Origin: DASQYE01 sp036389315
GTDB taxonomy: Bacteria; Acidobacteriota; Blastocatellia; Pyrinomonadales; Pyrinomonadaceae
DNA: 64,000 bases
NCBI GenBank assembly: GCA_036389315.1
Contig: DASVQF010000051.1
Location: forward strand, 186,001 to 250,000
Reading direction: 5' to 3'
The translations under genes were made by a program, and so were the position numbers. This document shows, piece after piece, positions 45,685 to 55,100 of the stretch (position 1 is its first letter; each line of letters opens with the position of its first letter). The notes beneath the pieces were generated by a model. The model was not told where the DNA came from and ran no database searches. It saw only the letters and a program-made list of their open reading frames with translations.

Positions 45685-46476
45685 ATGCGCCTGCGCCACT
45701 CACACGAATCGGAGATAGATGTTTGGCCCGCGTTCACCGATTTTTTGACTTCGGTGCTCATCATCGTCGTGATCTTTGTGTTCGGCATCCTCTTCTCGAA
45801 CATCGCGCGCAGCATGGTGCGGCGCAACAGCGAATTCGAGGACATGCAGTTGCGCCAACAACTGGTGCGCCGCCAGTTGTTGGCGAAGCTGGGCGAAAAG
45901 AGCCTGGAGATGTCTGAGAACGGCAGCCTTCAGCACATCATCCTGCGCCTCAACGAACAGGGTTCCGGCGGCGTGCTTTTCGCGCCCGGCAAGGCCGACC
46001 TGGGCTCAAAGGGGGAGGAGGTGCTGACGAAGATTGCCGGCGTGCTCATGGAGAACAACGAGTATTACGACAAGATTCAGGTGGAAGGCCACACCGATGA
46101 CGTGCCGGTCAGCGGCATTTATGCCTCTAACTGGGAGCTGTCGGCGGCGCGCGCCGGAGCCGTCGTCAAGTTCATTCTCGACAAGAGTCGGGCCCTGAAT
46201 CCACCGGGGCTTCAGCCCTGGCGCTTCTCGGCCAGCGGGGCTGCCGAATATCACCCATTTAATGTGCCGGAAAAGGAGATGAAGCTCGACGACAAGGTCG
46301 AAAATCCACGCGGCGGCCCGCCGCTCGGCTACGTTGTGCGTGCTAACCAGCCGCCCAACCAGCCGCCCGGCACAGACCCGCGCGCCGACACCTTTGAGCG
46401 CCAGCGCAATCGCCGCATCGAGATCATACTCACCTACCGCGTCAAGGACGCGCGCCAGGGCGTCCAGAATTACTAA
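45685..46476 (+). CDS. MotB/OmpA-like stator partner
   Basis: 263 residues. One N-terminal helix, DVWPAFTDFLTSVLIIVVIF, with D19 at the place of the ion-carrying Asp of MotB (which has A-D-F-M-T). A short coiled linker leads to an OmpA-type peptidoglycan-binding domain (about 95-250): LFAPGKADL, VEGHTDDVPVSG with the binding Asp, NWELSAARAGAVVKFIL with the binding Arg, and RNRRIEI. So it should anchor the preceding MotA-like subunit to the cell wall. No flagellar gene is nearby. Confidence 0.88.
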   Translation: MRLRHSHESEIDVWPAFTDFLTSVLIIVVIFVFGILFSNIARSMVRRNSEFEDMQLRQQLVRRQLLAKLGEKSLEMSENGSLQHIILRLNEQGSGGVLFAPGKADLGSKGEEVLTKIAGVLMENNEYYDKIQVEGHTDDVPVSGIYASNWELSAARAGAVVKFILDKSRALNPPGLQPWRFSASGAAEYHPFNVPEKEMKLDDKVENPRGGPPLGYVVRANQPPNQPPGTDPRADTFERQRNRRIEIILTYRVKDARQGVQNY

Positions 46477-46740
46477 GGAACGAAGCACAAGAGATATTCA
46501 AACGTCGCAGAGTTCACCAGGGGGTTATGACAAGGGTTTGAGGTCTTCACCAGGCGTCAGTTAACTTCGACCAAGCGGCGCGCTCGCCTCGTGATCTAAA
46601 AGGAAGCTCCTCAGCCTGTCCAGGGATTTAGCAGTCTCATACTTTTGCTAGATTCATCGGTCTAATCCAGACTTCATTTAGTTGCATGCCCAGGCCCTCT
46701 ACGTTCACCTGGCGCACGGACTCTCATAAGGAGGAGACAA
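46477..46740. other. intergenic before the channel gene, no gene seen
   Basis: A 264-bp gap, the widest within the cluster. Lower GC than the genes before it. Its end carries the strong ribosome site ATAAGGAGGAG for the next gene. A separate promoter may lie here, but I see no good pair of boxes. Confidence 0.35.
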
Positions 46741-48966
46741 ATGTCAGCGACGCAAGCCAAGTTGGAAAATCCCGGTGGATGGGGGACGCCCTTTTCAGTT
46801 GTACTTTTTGTCTTAAGCCTGGTGATTTTTCTGCTCGTGGTAATCTCATTTGTGGGTGGGTGTATTCTTTATTTTAAAGGCAGCTTCGTCGATTACCAGC
46901 GCCATCTTCTGCACTCGGAGGATGCCCGGTGGTTATTAGTTCTCTTTCTTATCCCAATCGTCTTACAGGTCGCAGGGCTCGCAGCGATGTTCATGAGATT
47001 ACATAAGGACAAATCGCTGACCACGCACTATGCGTTCTGCATCATCATTATGTCTGCGTGTCCTTTGAGTTACTGCTCACTCTGGATCTGTTATACGGTG
47101 GGTTGGCACAGTTGGGCCAATTTATCTTACGTTGCGCTGGTCGCCATTATTTTTTTGCTCCTTCCAGTAGTCTTAATGACATATGCAATTATGTGGACGC
47201 CGACGAGAAACCCACGGAAAGATGCCTGGCAACTTAAAGTAGAAGACATTACAGACTGGTCTCGTTTTTGCTCGGAATTGAAGACAGATGGAGCGGCATT
47301 TGGAGGCTATCGGAGAAGGATTTTTGAGCGGCTGCCGAACGATATTCGGAACGAAGTCATGCACGCTACCCATCGTACAGAATATGAGAGCATATCTAAA
47401 TCCGCCCTGGTCGATGAGTTAAATAGAATCTTAGAAGACCGGAACCTGCACTTGGCTATAAATCTTGATAACAATGAAATCAGCCTGAGGGCCAGAGACC
47501 TCTTGATTAAAGGCCAAAAGAATCTTACAAACGAGGAGGTGAAGCAACTCCACCGGCTTCTTTTCAATGCTAGTTTCTCCGGAGCAATACAATCATCAGA
47601 GCCAGTTCCGGGTTCCAAGTTCAAAAAATGGGTAAGGGACTCGATCGACCTTTGGGAGAGTTTTCTATTGAACATTAAGGAGGGCATCACAAAAGCGCAT
47701 TTCTGGGTCTTGACCAACTTCTTTGCCGTTTTCTTAGGGGTTACATACCTGTTCGGGTTTGCATTTGCGTTTCAGGATCAGAGATCCATTGAAGATAACA
47801 AGTCACCAGACCTCTACATGTCCAAGACACTTCCTTCTCGCGTCGGCGCGCGACAACTGGAAGACCCCAAGACAACAGAGAACCATACAGTAAGTGTCCC
47901 CCAGTATGTTTTTTATTTCGACTCTATCAGTGCGCATCCGGATGTCAAGCGACATCCGGATTTTAATGATAACCCCTTCCTTCCCGACGAAAATTCGACA
48001 AACCCAAATAAGGATTGGAAGGATGGAATAAACTTTAATCAAGTTGAAAGGATAACCGACGACATCCTGAAGTTGACCGGGAAAGGTGAAAGACTAAGAG
48101 TCGAGTTAGTAGGTTCAACCGATGATTGTGATTTACAAGCAGTTCCCTATTCATCGAACTATGAGCTCTCTGAGGCGAGGGCGCAAAACGTAAAATATAT
48201 TCTGCTCAAGAGACTCACGGAAAAGGATAAGAAACAGCTTGATATCGAGTGGATGCACCTGCCTGTATCTAGCGAAGGTTCTCCCCTCTTTCCCCTGGCA
48301 GAGAACAGGTCTAAAAAAGTGAACTGTGAGGAACAGCTTCAAGCAGCTAGGGCATCCCAGAAAAGGAAGCCCGATCAAGCCGCTGAGAGCAGGTTGTTAA
48401 CACAGCTGGAGAACCAGAAGAGTACCCTCGTTATGGCGAGGCAGCTTAGCCCTGACAGCGTAGACCTTCTGAACAAGAGAATGGACGATTTAAAAGGGAT
48501 CGTTCAAAACGAACACCTGACCAAGGATGAAGAGGTCGAGGAGCCGTTAGGTAGACTAAAGTCTCTTGCCAGTGCGATACAGGAGAGTGAAAGACCCGGC
48601 TTAACGAATGATGAAAGGCAGGAGCTAAAGAAATATGTGAGCAGGAAAAAGGTCGAGCTTCAAGAATCTTTTGACGCTTTCAAGTATGTCGATGAAAAAA
48701 GCAGGAAGAGAGTGGTCGTTGTTTCTCTCATTCCGGTACAGACCAGTAGCTGGTTTATTCCGCTTTCTCTGATGGATTATATGTACTTCACTATTTATAC
48801 GATCACGACCACGGGCTACGGTGATATTGTTCCGATAACACCATTTGCCAAGTTTCTCTGTTCGTCCGCCAACATCCTGGAAGTATTCTTCCTGGTTGTT
48901 TTCTTTAATGCCCTACTTTCGGTCAAAGGAGAGCATAGACTCTTAAGAGCTACAGACAAAAAATGA
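46741..48966 (+). CDS. fusion of OmpA-like domain and potassium-channel pore
   Basis: 741 residues. Four membrane helices (about 18-45, 63-84, 95-118, 125-150), a cytoplasmic helical part, another helix (about 328-350), then an OmpA-like domain (VELVGSTDDC...SSNYELSEARAQNVKYIL, about 400-520), a charged helical stretch, and a C-terminal two-helix pore with the selectivity filter TTTGYGD near residue 690. OmpA normally sits in the periplasm; the helix at 328 would put it there. The coding sequence is clearly richer in A and T than its neighbours, suggesting separate acquisition. No domain architecture like this is known to me. Confidence 0.85.
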   Translation: MSATQAKLENPGGWGTPFSVVLFVLSLVIFLLVVISFVGGCILYFKGSFVDYQRHLLHSEDARWLLVLFLIPIVLQVAGLAAMFMRLHKDKSLTTHYAFCIIIMSACPLSYCSLWICYTVGWHSWANLSYVALVAIIFLLLPVVLMTYAIMWTPTRNPRKDAWQLKVEDITDWSRFCSELKTDGAAFGGYRRRIFERLPNDIRNEVMHATHRTEYESISKSALVDELNRILEDRNLHLAINLDNNEISLRARDLLIKGQKNLTNEEVKQLHRLLFNASFSGAIQSSEPVPGSKFKKWVRDSIDLWESFLLNIKEGITKAHFWVLTNFFAVFLGVTYLFGFAFAFQDQRSIEDNKSPDLYMSKTLPSRVGARQLEDPKTTENHTVSVPQYVFYFDSISAHPDVKRHPDFNDNPFLPDENSTNPNKDWKDGINFNQVERITDDILKLTGKGERLRVELVGSTDDCDLQAVPYSSNYELSEARAQNVKYILLKRLTEKDKKQLDIEWMHLPVSSEGSPLFPLAENRSKKVNCEEQLQAARASQKRKPDQAAESRLLTQLENQKSTLVMARQLSPDSVDLLNKRMDDLKGIVQNEHLTKDEEVEEPLGRLKSLASAIQESERPGLTNDERQELKKYVSRKKVELQESFDAFKYVDEKSRKRVVVVSLIPVQTSSWFIPLSLMDYMYFTIYTITTTGYGDIVPITPFAKFLCSSANILEVFFLVVFFNALLSVKGEHRLLRATDKK

Positions 48967-49052
48967 AAGAGGGTTCGACGATTACAAGTTACAAGGTTGG
49001 TTGTCGGAAGCTCAGGTACAGACATCGAAGCGGGCACACCCGGGGGCCCAAC

Positions 49053-52000
49053 TTACAACCTTAGCGCGTCGGCGCGGCCGTAGAGTTGGTAGCCTGCCCA
49101 GAAGATGGGGTGGGTCGTGTCGGGTGAGTCTGGGACGGCCAGCTCATTCTTAAGGCAGGCGAGCTGTGTGAGGCGCAGGGCTTCGGCGCGCGTGTGCTTG
49201 TTGAGGTGCTGGTAGAACTCTGCCATGAAGGAGGTGGCGACGCGGTCGTCCACCAGCCAGAGGCACCCGAGCACACTGCCTACGCCGGAACGCGCCAGCG
49301 TTTCGGGCAGCGAGATGACCCAGCGTCCAGGCAGGATGAAGTGATCCGCAGACCAGCAGGCCGAGAGCGTGACGTGCCGGATATTGGCGAGGTCGAGCGC
49401 CGATAGCTCCTGCACGCTGAGCACGTCGGGCTGTCGCGCCGGTCGCAGCACAATGCCGGAATGCGCCGGATGATCTGGCTTGAAAATGCCATGACAGGCG
49501 AGATGTACAAAGCTGGATCGTGAGAGCGCAGAGATCACCGTTGCTTTGTCGGGAGCAGCGCACGCCGGCCGGGCGTCGTCCAGGCGCTGCGTCGCAAGCC
49601 TGCGCCCTGCCACCCAGCCCGCGACATTATCCAGCTCTTGAGGCACAAACTCCAACGGAGGCCAATCGCCGCCGCCGAGAGATGCGCCGACCAGCAGCGC
49701 CCCGGACTCGCCGCCCTCGGCGCGCGGGACGGGGGCCTGATCGTCGCTATGGTAAGCGAACGAGAGCGCGTAGCGTTCTACCAGGTAGCGTCCGCGATGA
49801 ATGATTGCGGCGAAGGGGAAGCCGTGCAGGGTGTCGTCGGGTACGAGCGTCAGCGAGCGCGTCGAGCGTGATAGATTGTCGAGCACGGAAGGCAGTTGCA
49901 GCAGCTTGCTCAGACTTTCGGCAATCTCGCGCGCACGCTCTGTCAGAGTGCTGAACAAAGCGTCCGTCGCTCCTGTTTCCGCACCGGCTTCTTCCGGTCG
50001 CAGGCCCAGGCCCCGCGCCTTCTCCTGTGTGATGCGTGCAATGATTTCATGCCATTGGCGGACGAGCTCTCGCACTTCGATGCGTGTGGCCGAGCCCACA
50101 CCGAAGTCGAGCGTGAAAGGGCTCTGGCGGATGACGATCACACGATCAGGCAGCACCAGAAAGGAGATGGTCGCATGTCGCCGCTTATACGGCCACAAGC
50201 GACGCAGGAACGAAGGGCCGGAGGGGGGCGCAGAGTCTTTCGAGTCCTGCCCGCGCAATCCGCTCGCGGCTTCCGGCGTGGCCATGGGCCCACGTGTAGT
50301 TCGCTCCGCTTTGATGTCGCGATAGTGATCGATGATGCGCAGCAGCTCGGCCGTCTGCGCTCTCAAGTGCCGTCGCTGGCGGAAGCGTCTATACCAGGGC
50401 ATCAGGGACAGCTCAGCCTTCATGCGACTGAGCCGGTTGACCAGAGCCGCCAGCTCCTCTTCTTCGGCCGTCCACTTGTTGAGCAGGAAAAAGGCCCGGT
50501 CGTCGCTCTCCAGCGAGTCGGCGATGATGCCAAGCAGACGAGCATTTTCCGTCGCCAGTTCTTCCTGCATCGCCTCGTCCGCTCCAAGCTTCACCAGACT
50601 CCATTGGAGCACGCGCTGTAGTTGCCATAACTCGGGCAGCAAGTGCATACGTCGCAGCTCCGTTTGCGCCTCCGTCAATATCTTCTCGGCCTGTCTGAAA
50701 TCATCCATGTAATAGGCCAGCAGGCCGGACAGGACGCGCAGGCGCACTTTAATCAGCGCCGAATCGGTGTAGAAGAAAATCTTTTCCAGTTGCGCAAGGT
50801 ACGCGGCGCAGCCTTTGAAGTCGCGGCGACCCAGCAGCCAGTGGAAACCGAGCACGCGCTCTTCAAAGAAAGCCAGGTAGTTGTCCGGCTGCGGCAGGTC
50901 GAGTGGGTTGATAGCGTCGGCGAAGGCGCGGGCCACCTGCGCCTCGGTATCGTCGTCGTCGTACGCTTTGCCCGAAAGCGTCTGCTGTCGAGCGGCGTCG
51001 CCGAATTCCCATTGCTCTGTGACCGTCCGGGCAATCGGCACGCTGTCGGCGAGCGACTCGGCGCGGGCCAGTGCTAATTGCAGCAGCCATTCGGCGCGGG
51101 CCACTGCCGCGGTATCGCCTATTTGCTGCGCGTGGTCGCGGGCGACTTGCAGGTGTCGGCGCGCGTCCAGGGTTTGATTCAAGAAGATAAGCGCCTGCGC
51201 GAGGTTGAGCGTCGCGGCGACGGCGGCTCGCGCGAACCCGTGACGCACGCACGAGTCCCGCACTTGGCGAAAGCATCCGAGCGCCGCGCCGAACTCTCCG
51301 GCTAGCAGGTGCAGCTTTCCTTGCAGCTCAAGCGTCTGCACGAAAAAGGCCGGCCCAGTCTTCTCCTGCATCAGCTCTGTGAGTTCGTGCAGGTACTTGG
51401 CCGCGCCCTCCAGCTCGCCCTTCTCCAACAGCGCGGTGGCGAGCGCGAGCGTGAGCGGCGCAACCGCCTGCTTGGCTAATTCCTGTGGGACTCTGTGAGC
51501 GCCTCCGCCCCCGGCCCGTTCTGTGGTGTGCGCCAGCCCGCGCCGCAGCGAGCTGGCGGCCTGCCTGTACTGCCCGCACGCCGCCAGCAGCTTCCCCATG
51601 ACGAAATAGAGCAGCGCAAAGATGGTCGCGCGGTCACGCCCGTCCGCGTTGGGCCAATGACAGCGCCGCTCCCATGCTGTCAGGCCCTCGGGGGTGAAGC
51701 TGATCTGCGTCACGTCGCCTATGCTCTGGCTCATCTCGCCCAGAAGCGACTGGGCCATGCGCAGGCGACCACTCCCCAATGCCAGGTCTATGCGCTTGAC
51801 GTGCAGCAGGTCTGCCCAGTAACGATTGCCCGCCGCGCCGATCTGATTAACTGAGATTTCCAGCAGCTCGTCGGCCGCTTCCGTGCGCCCGAACAGCCGC
51901 GCCAGATCGGAGAGGCGCTCTAAGACGAAGAAATCGGCCACGCCGAGCTGTGCCCCAGGCTTCACGCCATAGTCGCCGGTAGCAAGCCGCTCGCTCATCC

Positions 52001-52121
52001 CGCGCGCGTAGTTCTGCAACGCGCCGGCAAAGTCGCCCTTGCTCCAGGCTTCCTCGGCCTTCTGCGCCCAAGCCTCCAAACGATCAATCGGATCAGCACT
52101 CAAAGCCCACCTCAATCTCAC
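49053..52121 (-). CDS. TPR-CHAT protease
   Basis: 1022 residues from a GTG (TTG six codons on, after GAGG, is also possible). Residues 1-600 are TPR-like helical repeats (ALQNYARGMSERL, AASSLRRGLAHTT, YLHELTELMQEK, AYLAQLEKIFFY). The C-terminal CHAT domain (about 760-1022), a caspase-like fold, has the catalytic pair H877 (HLACHG) and C922 (LSACWS) intact and ends in FWAGYQLYG. CHAT proteases act in bacterial conflict systems, for example with gasdermins or Craspase. Convergent with the channel gene, last of four minus-strand genes. Confidence 0.93.
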   Translation of the reverse strand: MRLRWALSADPIDRLEAWAQKAEEAWSKGDFAGALQNYARGMSERLATGDYGVKPGAQLGVADFFVLERLSDLARLFGRTEAADELLEISVNQIGAAGNRYWADLLHVKRIDLALGSGRLRMAQSLLGEMSQSIGDVTQISFTPEGLTAWERRCHWPNADGRDRATIFALLYFVMGKLLAACGQYRQAASSLRRGLAHTTERAGGGGAHRVPQELAKQAVAPLTLALATALLEKGELEGAAKYLHELTELMQEKTGPAFFVQTLELQGKLHLLAGEFGAALGCFRQVRDSCVRHGFARAAVAATLNLAQALIFLNQTLDARRHLQVARDHAQQIGDTAAVARAEWLLQLALARAESLADSVPIARTVTEQWEFGDAARQQTLSGKAYDDDDTEAQVARAFADAINPLDLPQPDNYLAFFEERVLGFHWLLGRRDFKGCAAYLAQLEKIFFYTDSALIKVRLRVLSGLLAYYMDDFRQAEKILTEAQTELRRMHLLPELWQLQRVLQWSLVKLGADEAMQEELATENARLLGIIADSLESDDRAFFLLNKWTAEEEELAALVNRLSRMKAELSLMPWYRRFRQRRHLRAQTAELLRIIDHYRDIKAERTTRGPMATPEAASGLRGQDSKDSAPPSGPSFLRRLWPYKRRHATISFLVLPDRVIVIRQSPFTLDFGVGSATRIEVRELVRQWHEIIARITQEKARGLGLRPEEAGAETGATDALFSTLTERAREIAESLSKLLQLPSVLDNLSRSTRSLTLVPDDTLHGFPFAAIIHRGRYLVERYALSFAYHSDDQAPVPRAEGGESGALLVGASLGGGDWPPLEFVPQELDNVAGWVAGRRLATQRLDDARPACAAPDKATVISALSRSSFVHLACHGIFKPDHPAHSGIVLRPARQPDVLSVQELSALDLANIRHVTLSACWSADHFILPGRWVISLPETLARSGVGSVLGCLWLVDDRVATSFMAEFYQHLNKHTRAEALRLTQLACLKNELAVPDSPDTTHPIFWAGYQLYGRADALRL

Positions 52122-52191
52122 CTATGCGGTTCGCGACGGGGCGCGCGTCCTGAACTAGTCACTCGACGCGCCGCGCGGGGTCTCTTGCCGC

Positions 52192-55100
52192 TTACTGGCG
52201 CACGATGACAAGCTGCGTGTCGCGGTCTTCGTCGTCGCAGTTGTCATCGTCGCGACCGTCTTGCTCATCGTTATCGAGGCACGGCACTATCGGGTAGAGA
52301 CGTGGGATAAAGTCCTTGCTCCAGAGGTAGTGCGACGGGTTGCCGTTGCCGACAAAGTAGCGCGGCCCGCGAAAGCCGCCCCCTGTGCCTCCGGGGTTGA
52401 CGGCTCGGAAGGTGATGCCTTCGGCCTTGTCAAAGATGACGGACGGTTTGAATCTCGCCACGTCACCGCGCGGCAGCCTGAAGACTCGCCCTTCGATCTT
52501 GCCGGAGATGGCCGCCTCCAACGTACGCTGTGGCGAGAGCTGCCAGTCTATGTTGTTGAAGCCCGGCGTGTCCTGTACGTAGATATATGCCTTGATCTGG
52601 TTCGGCTCGCCTGCGCCCATCGGCACGCTGCCGTTGAGGTTAGGGAATTCGTAGCGCATGCTCAGGTCGCCGCCTTCGCGCTGAAGGCTGACGCCCTCGC
52701 CTCTTCCGTTTAAGGAGAGACCATTGTTGAGGCGCGCGCTGAACTCGTCGAAGATGGTCGGGCGATTACCTTGTGCGGCAAGCTGCGTCAGAGAGTTGCG
52801 CGTCGATTGCGGCACGTTCAGCTCGGCAATCACTTTATGCAGGCGCAGGTCGTCGCGCGGCCCGAAGAGTTGAATCAGCTCTTCGGCTCTTCGGCCAGCC
52901 ATCTCGTACTCGCCATTGAGCAGCAAACCCTGACATTCGACAACGCCCTTGCTAATGCTCTGATCGAGCTGCGCCTTGAAAGCATCGGGCGCTGCGACCA
53001 GCTCGCGTGCGGCCGTGCGAAAATCGCCGTTGCGCAGCTCAGGCATCAGGCGGCCGAGGTCTGCGCCCAAGCGCGCCCCAGCCTGCGGGGCTTCGGCGAC
53101 GAGGCGGCGCAGCAGGCCCGGATTGTCACGTACGGCTTGGGGCAAATCTCTCGAAGCGAAAGTGACCTCGCCCGTCTCACGATTGAGTCTGCCGCTCAGT
53201 CTTACGCCTTCCTGCTCGACAGTGAGGGGCTCGCCCACGGCAGCATCAAGCGGGCCGATCTCCATCTCGTAGCGATCAGCCGTGTTGGCGACCTTGCGCA
53301 GCCGCAGCGCAGTGTCCCCACCCAGGCTGCCGGACAGTTCTTCGGCCTTGACCCACTTGAGCTGGTAATTCCGCGCGCGGGCGTCGAAGCTGCCCACGCG
53401 CGCCGCATAGCTCTGCCCAAGCGATGCCGGCTGTGCACCCTCTGGCGTGACCCTCAGCCAACGCTCGGAGCCTTCCAGCTTAATCAGGAAACCGTCATTG
53501 CCCGGCAGCCTGATCGACGCTTCGACGTTCGGGTCGAGTGCCAGGACTTTGGCCGCTTTGTCCGGATTGCCACTCATGCTGAGCCGCCGGCCGAGCGATG
53601 TGCCCGCGTCTATATCGCGGCTCGCCCAACCGACCCGGAAGCCATTTTCGGCGCTACTGATATTCAAATCGCCGAGCGGCACGTCGCCAACGCGCGTGCT
53701 GATGCTCAGGCCGTCGCTCGCGTGGGCCACGCTGCGCGCGACCGGCTCGTTGGCGACTTCGCCGTAGAGGCCGCGCATCTTTGCTCCGCTTTTGGCCGTC
53801 GCCGTCGTCAGGGCTTCTTTGGCGGAGGTGCTGGCAAAGCGATAGGTCGTCCCTTCCAGAGTCTTGAGTGCTGTGCCTGTGGATTCGCCCGCGGCGTAGT
53901 TGAGGTTGGAGCGGCGCGCGAGCTGCGCGACTTCGGATTCGGTCGAAAGCGCCGCGCGACGGGCGAACGTCTCTTCGCTCGCCAGCGAAACGCCGCCGAC
54001 CAGCCACTTTTCACGCCCGAACCAGCGGTAGTGTTCAGACTCCAGGCGCGGCAGAGTTTCAGTCGCCGTGTCGTTCGCGCCGCGCTGGTAGAAACCTATC
54101 TTGTCCCAGGCCGTGTAGCGCAACTGCGGACGCTGCTTCACCCAATCGGGGAACCAGTTTCCGTGCTCGACCGTCACATCTTGCAGAAAGCCTAACTTAG
54201 CGCCCTGCTCCTGCTGGTTGAGCCAAGTGACGACGAGACTCCACTTCATGATCTCGTTCAGGCGCTCGTACTCCGGCTCGAACCGCGCGATCTCCTCGTA
54301 GTGATCGTCCCACCAGCCGAGAAAGGCCGCCGACTCGGCGTTCGGTTGCTTCTCATCGCCGGGTTTCAAGGAGTTGGACGAAGCGGCATAGACGCGCGTG
54401 GCCGTGCGCGCAAACAACATGCTCTGCCCCTTGTCGGCGACCTGGAAGCCTCTGGCCTGCGTCCCGAACCAGAGGCGTGTGTTCGAGAGTTCCTGAATCT
54501 CCTGCCGGTAAACCGAAGAGACCGGAAGGGCCGTCATCGGGTGGAACTCCGCCACGTCATTTACCGGGGCGCTGCCCTGGTAGTTCATGGCCCAGAGCTT
54601 TGCCAGCAGGTCTGTGTAGAACAAGACCATGCCGGTTTCTGTGCCACCCAACTCGCCGTCGTAGCGTGCGACCTGGTAGCCGTGGGCCTCGCGGATGTCC
54701 TTCCCAATCTTTTCCGCGATCTCCTTACCGTCCGCGCCCCGACTTGCCAGTTCGTCGAGCAGATTGAAAAGCGGATCGGCATCCTTATTTGCGAGCCCGT
54801 CCCGTGCGCGCTTGATCTTCTGCTCGACTGAGTTTTCGGCCAGCAAGAGCCCACTCGACCCCGAAGTTGACGAGCCATCCTGTGAGCTGGTTTGCAGGAC
54901 GGACGGCGAGCCGTCTGAAAGGAGCCTGCGCAGGCTGGGCCCAATGGTGGAATCGAACTTTGACAGGAGGGCCGGATAATCGAAGGTCGGGTCGAGCGAA
55001 AAGCCGCTGCTGCCGACGAGGTGGCCTGCTCTGCGCGCTTGCCGCAGCTTCTCCAGGAGCGCGTCCTCTTCCTGCGCGAACTGGCGCAGCAGCTCCGTCT

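Noticed and set aside
43744..46476. Zorya defence system
   Set aside because: Only the stator-like pair is present; no ZorC, ZorD helicase or ZorE nuclease is adjacent, and the MotA-like protein has two extra C-terminal helices.
43744..46476. Flagellar motor genes motA/motB
   Set aside because: No flagellar genes nearby; the MotA-like protein has a long coiled coil and a different helix arrangement.
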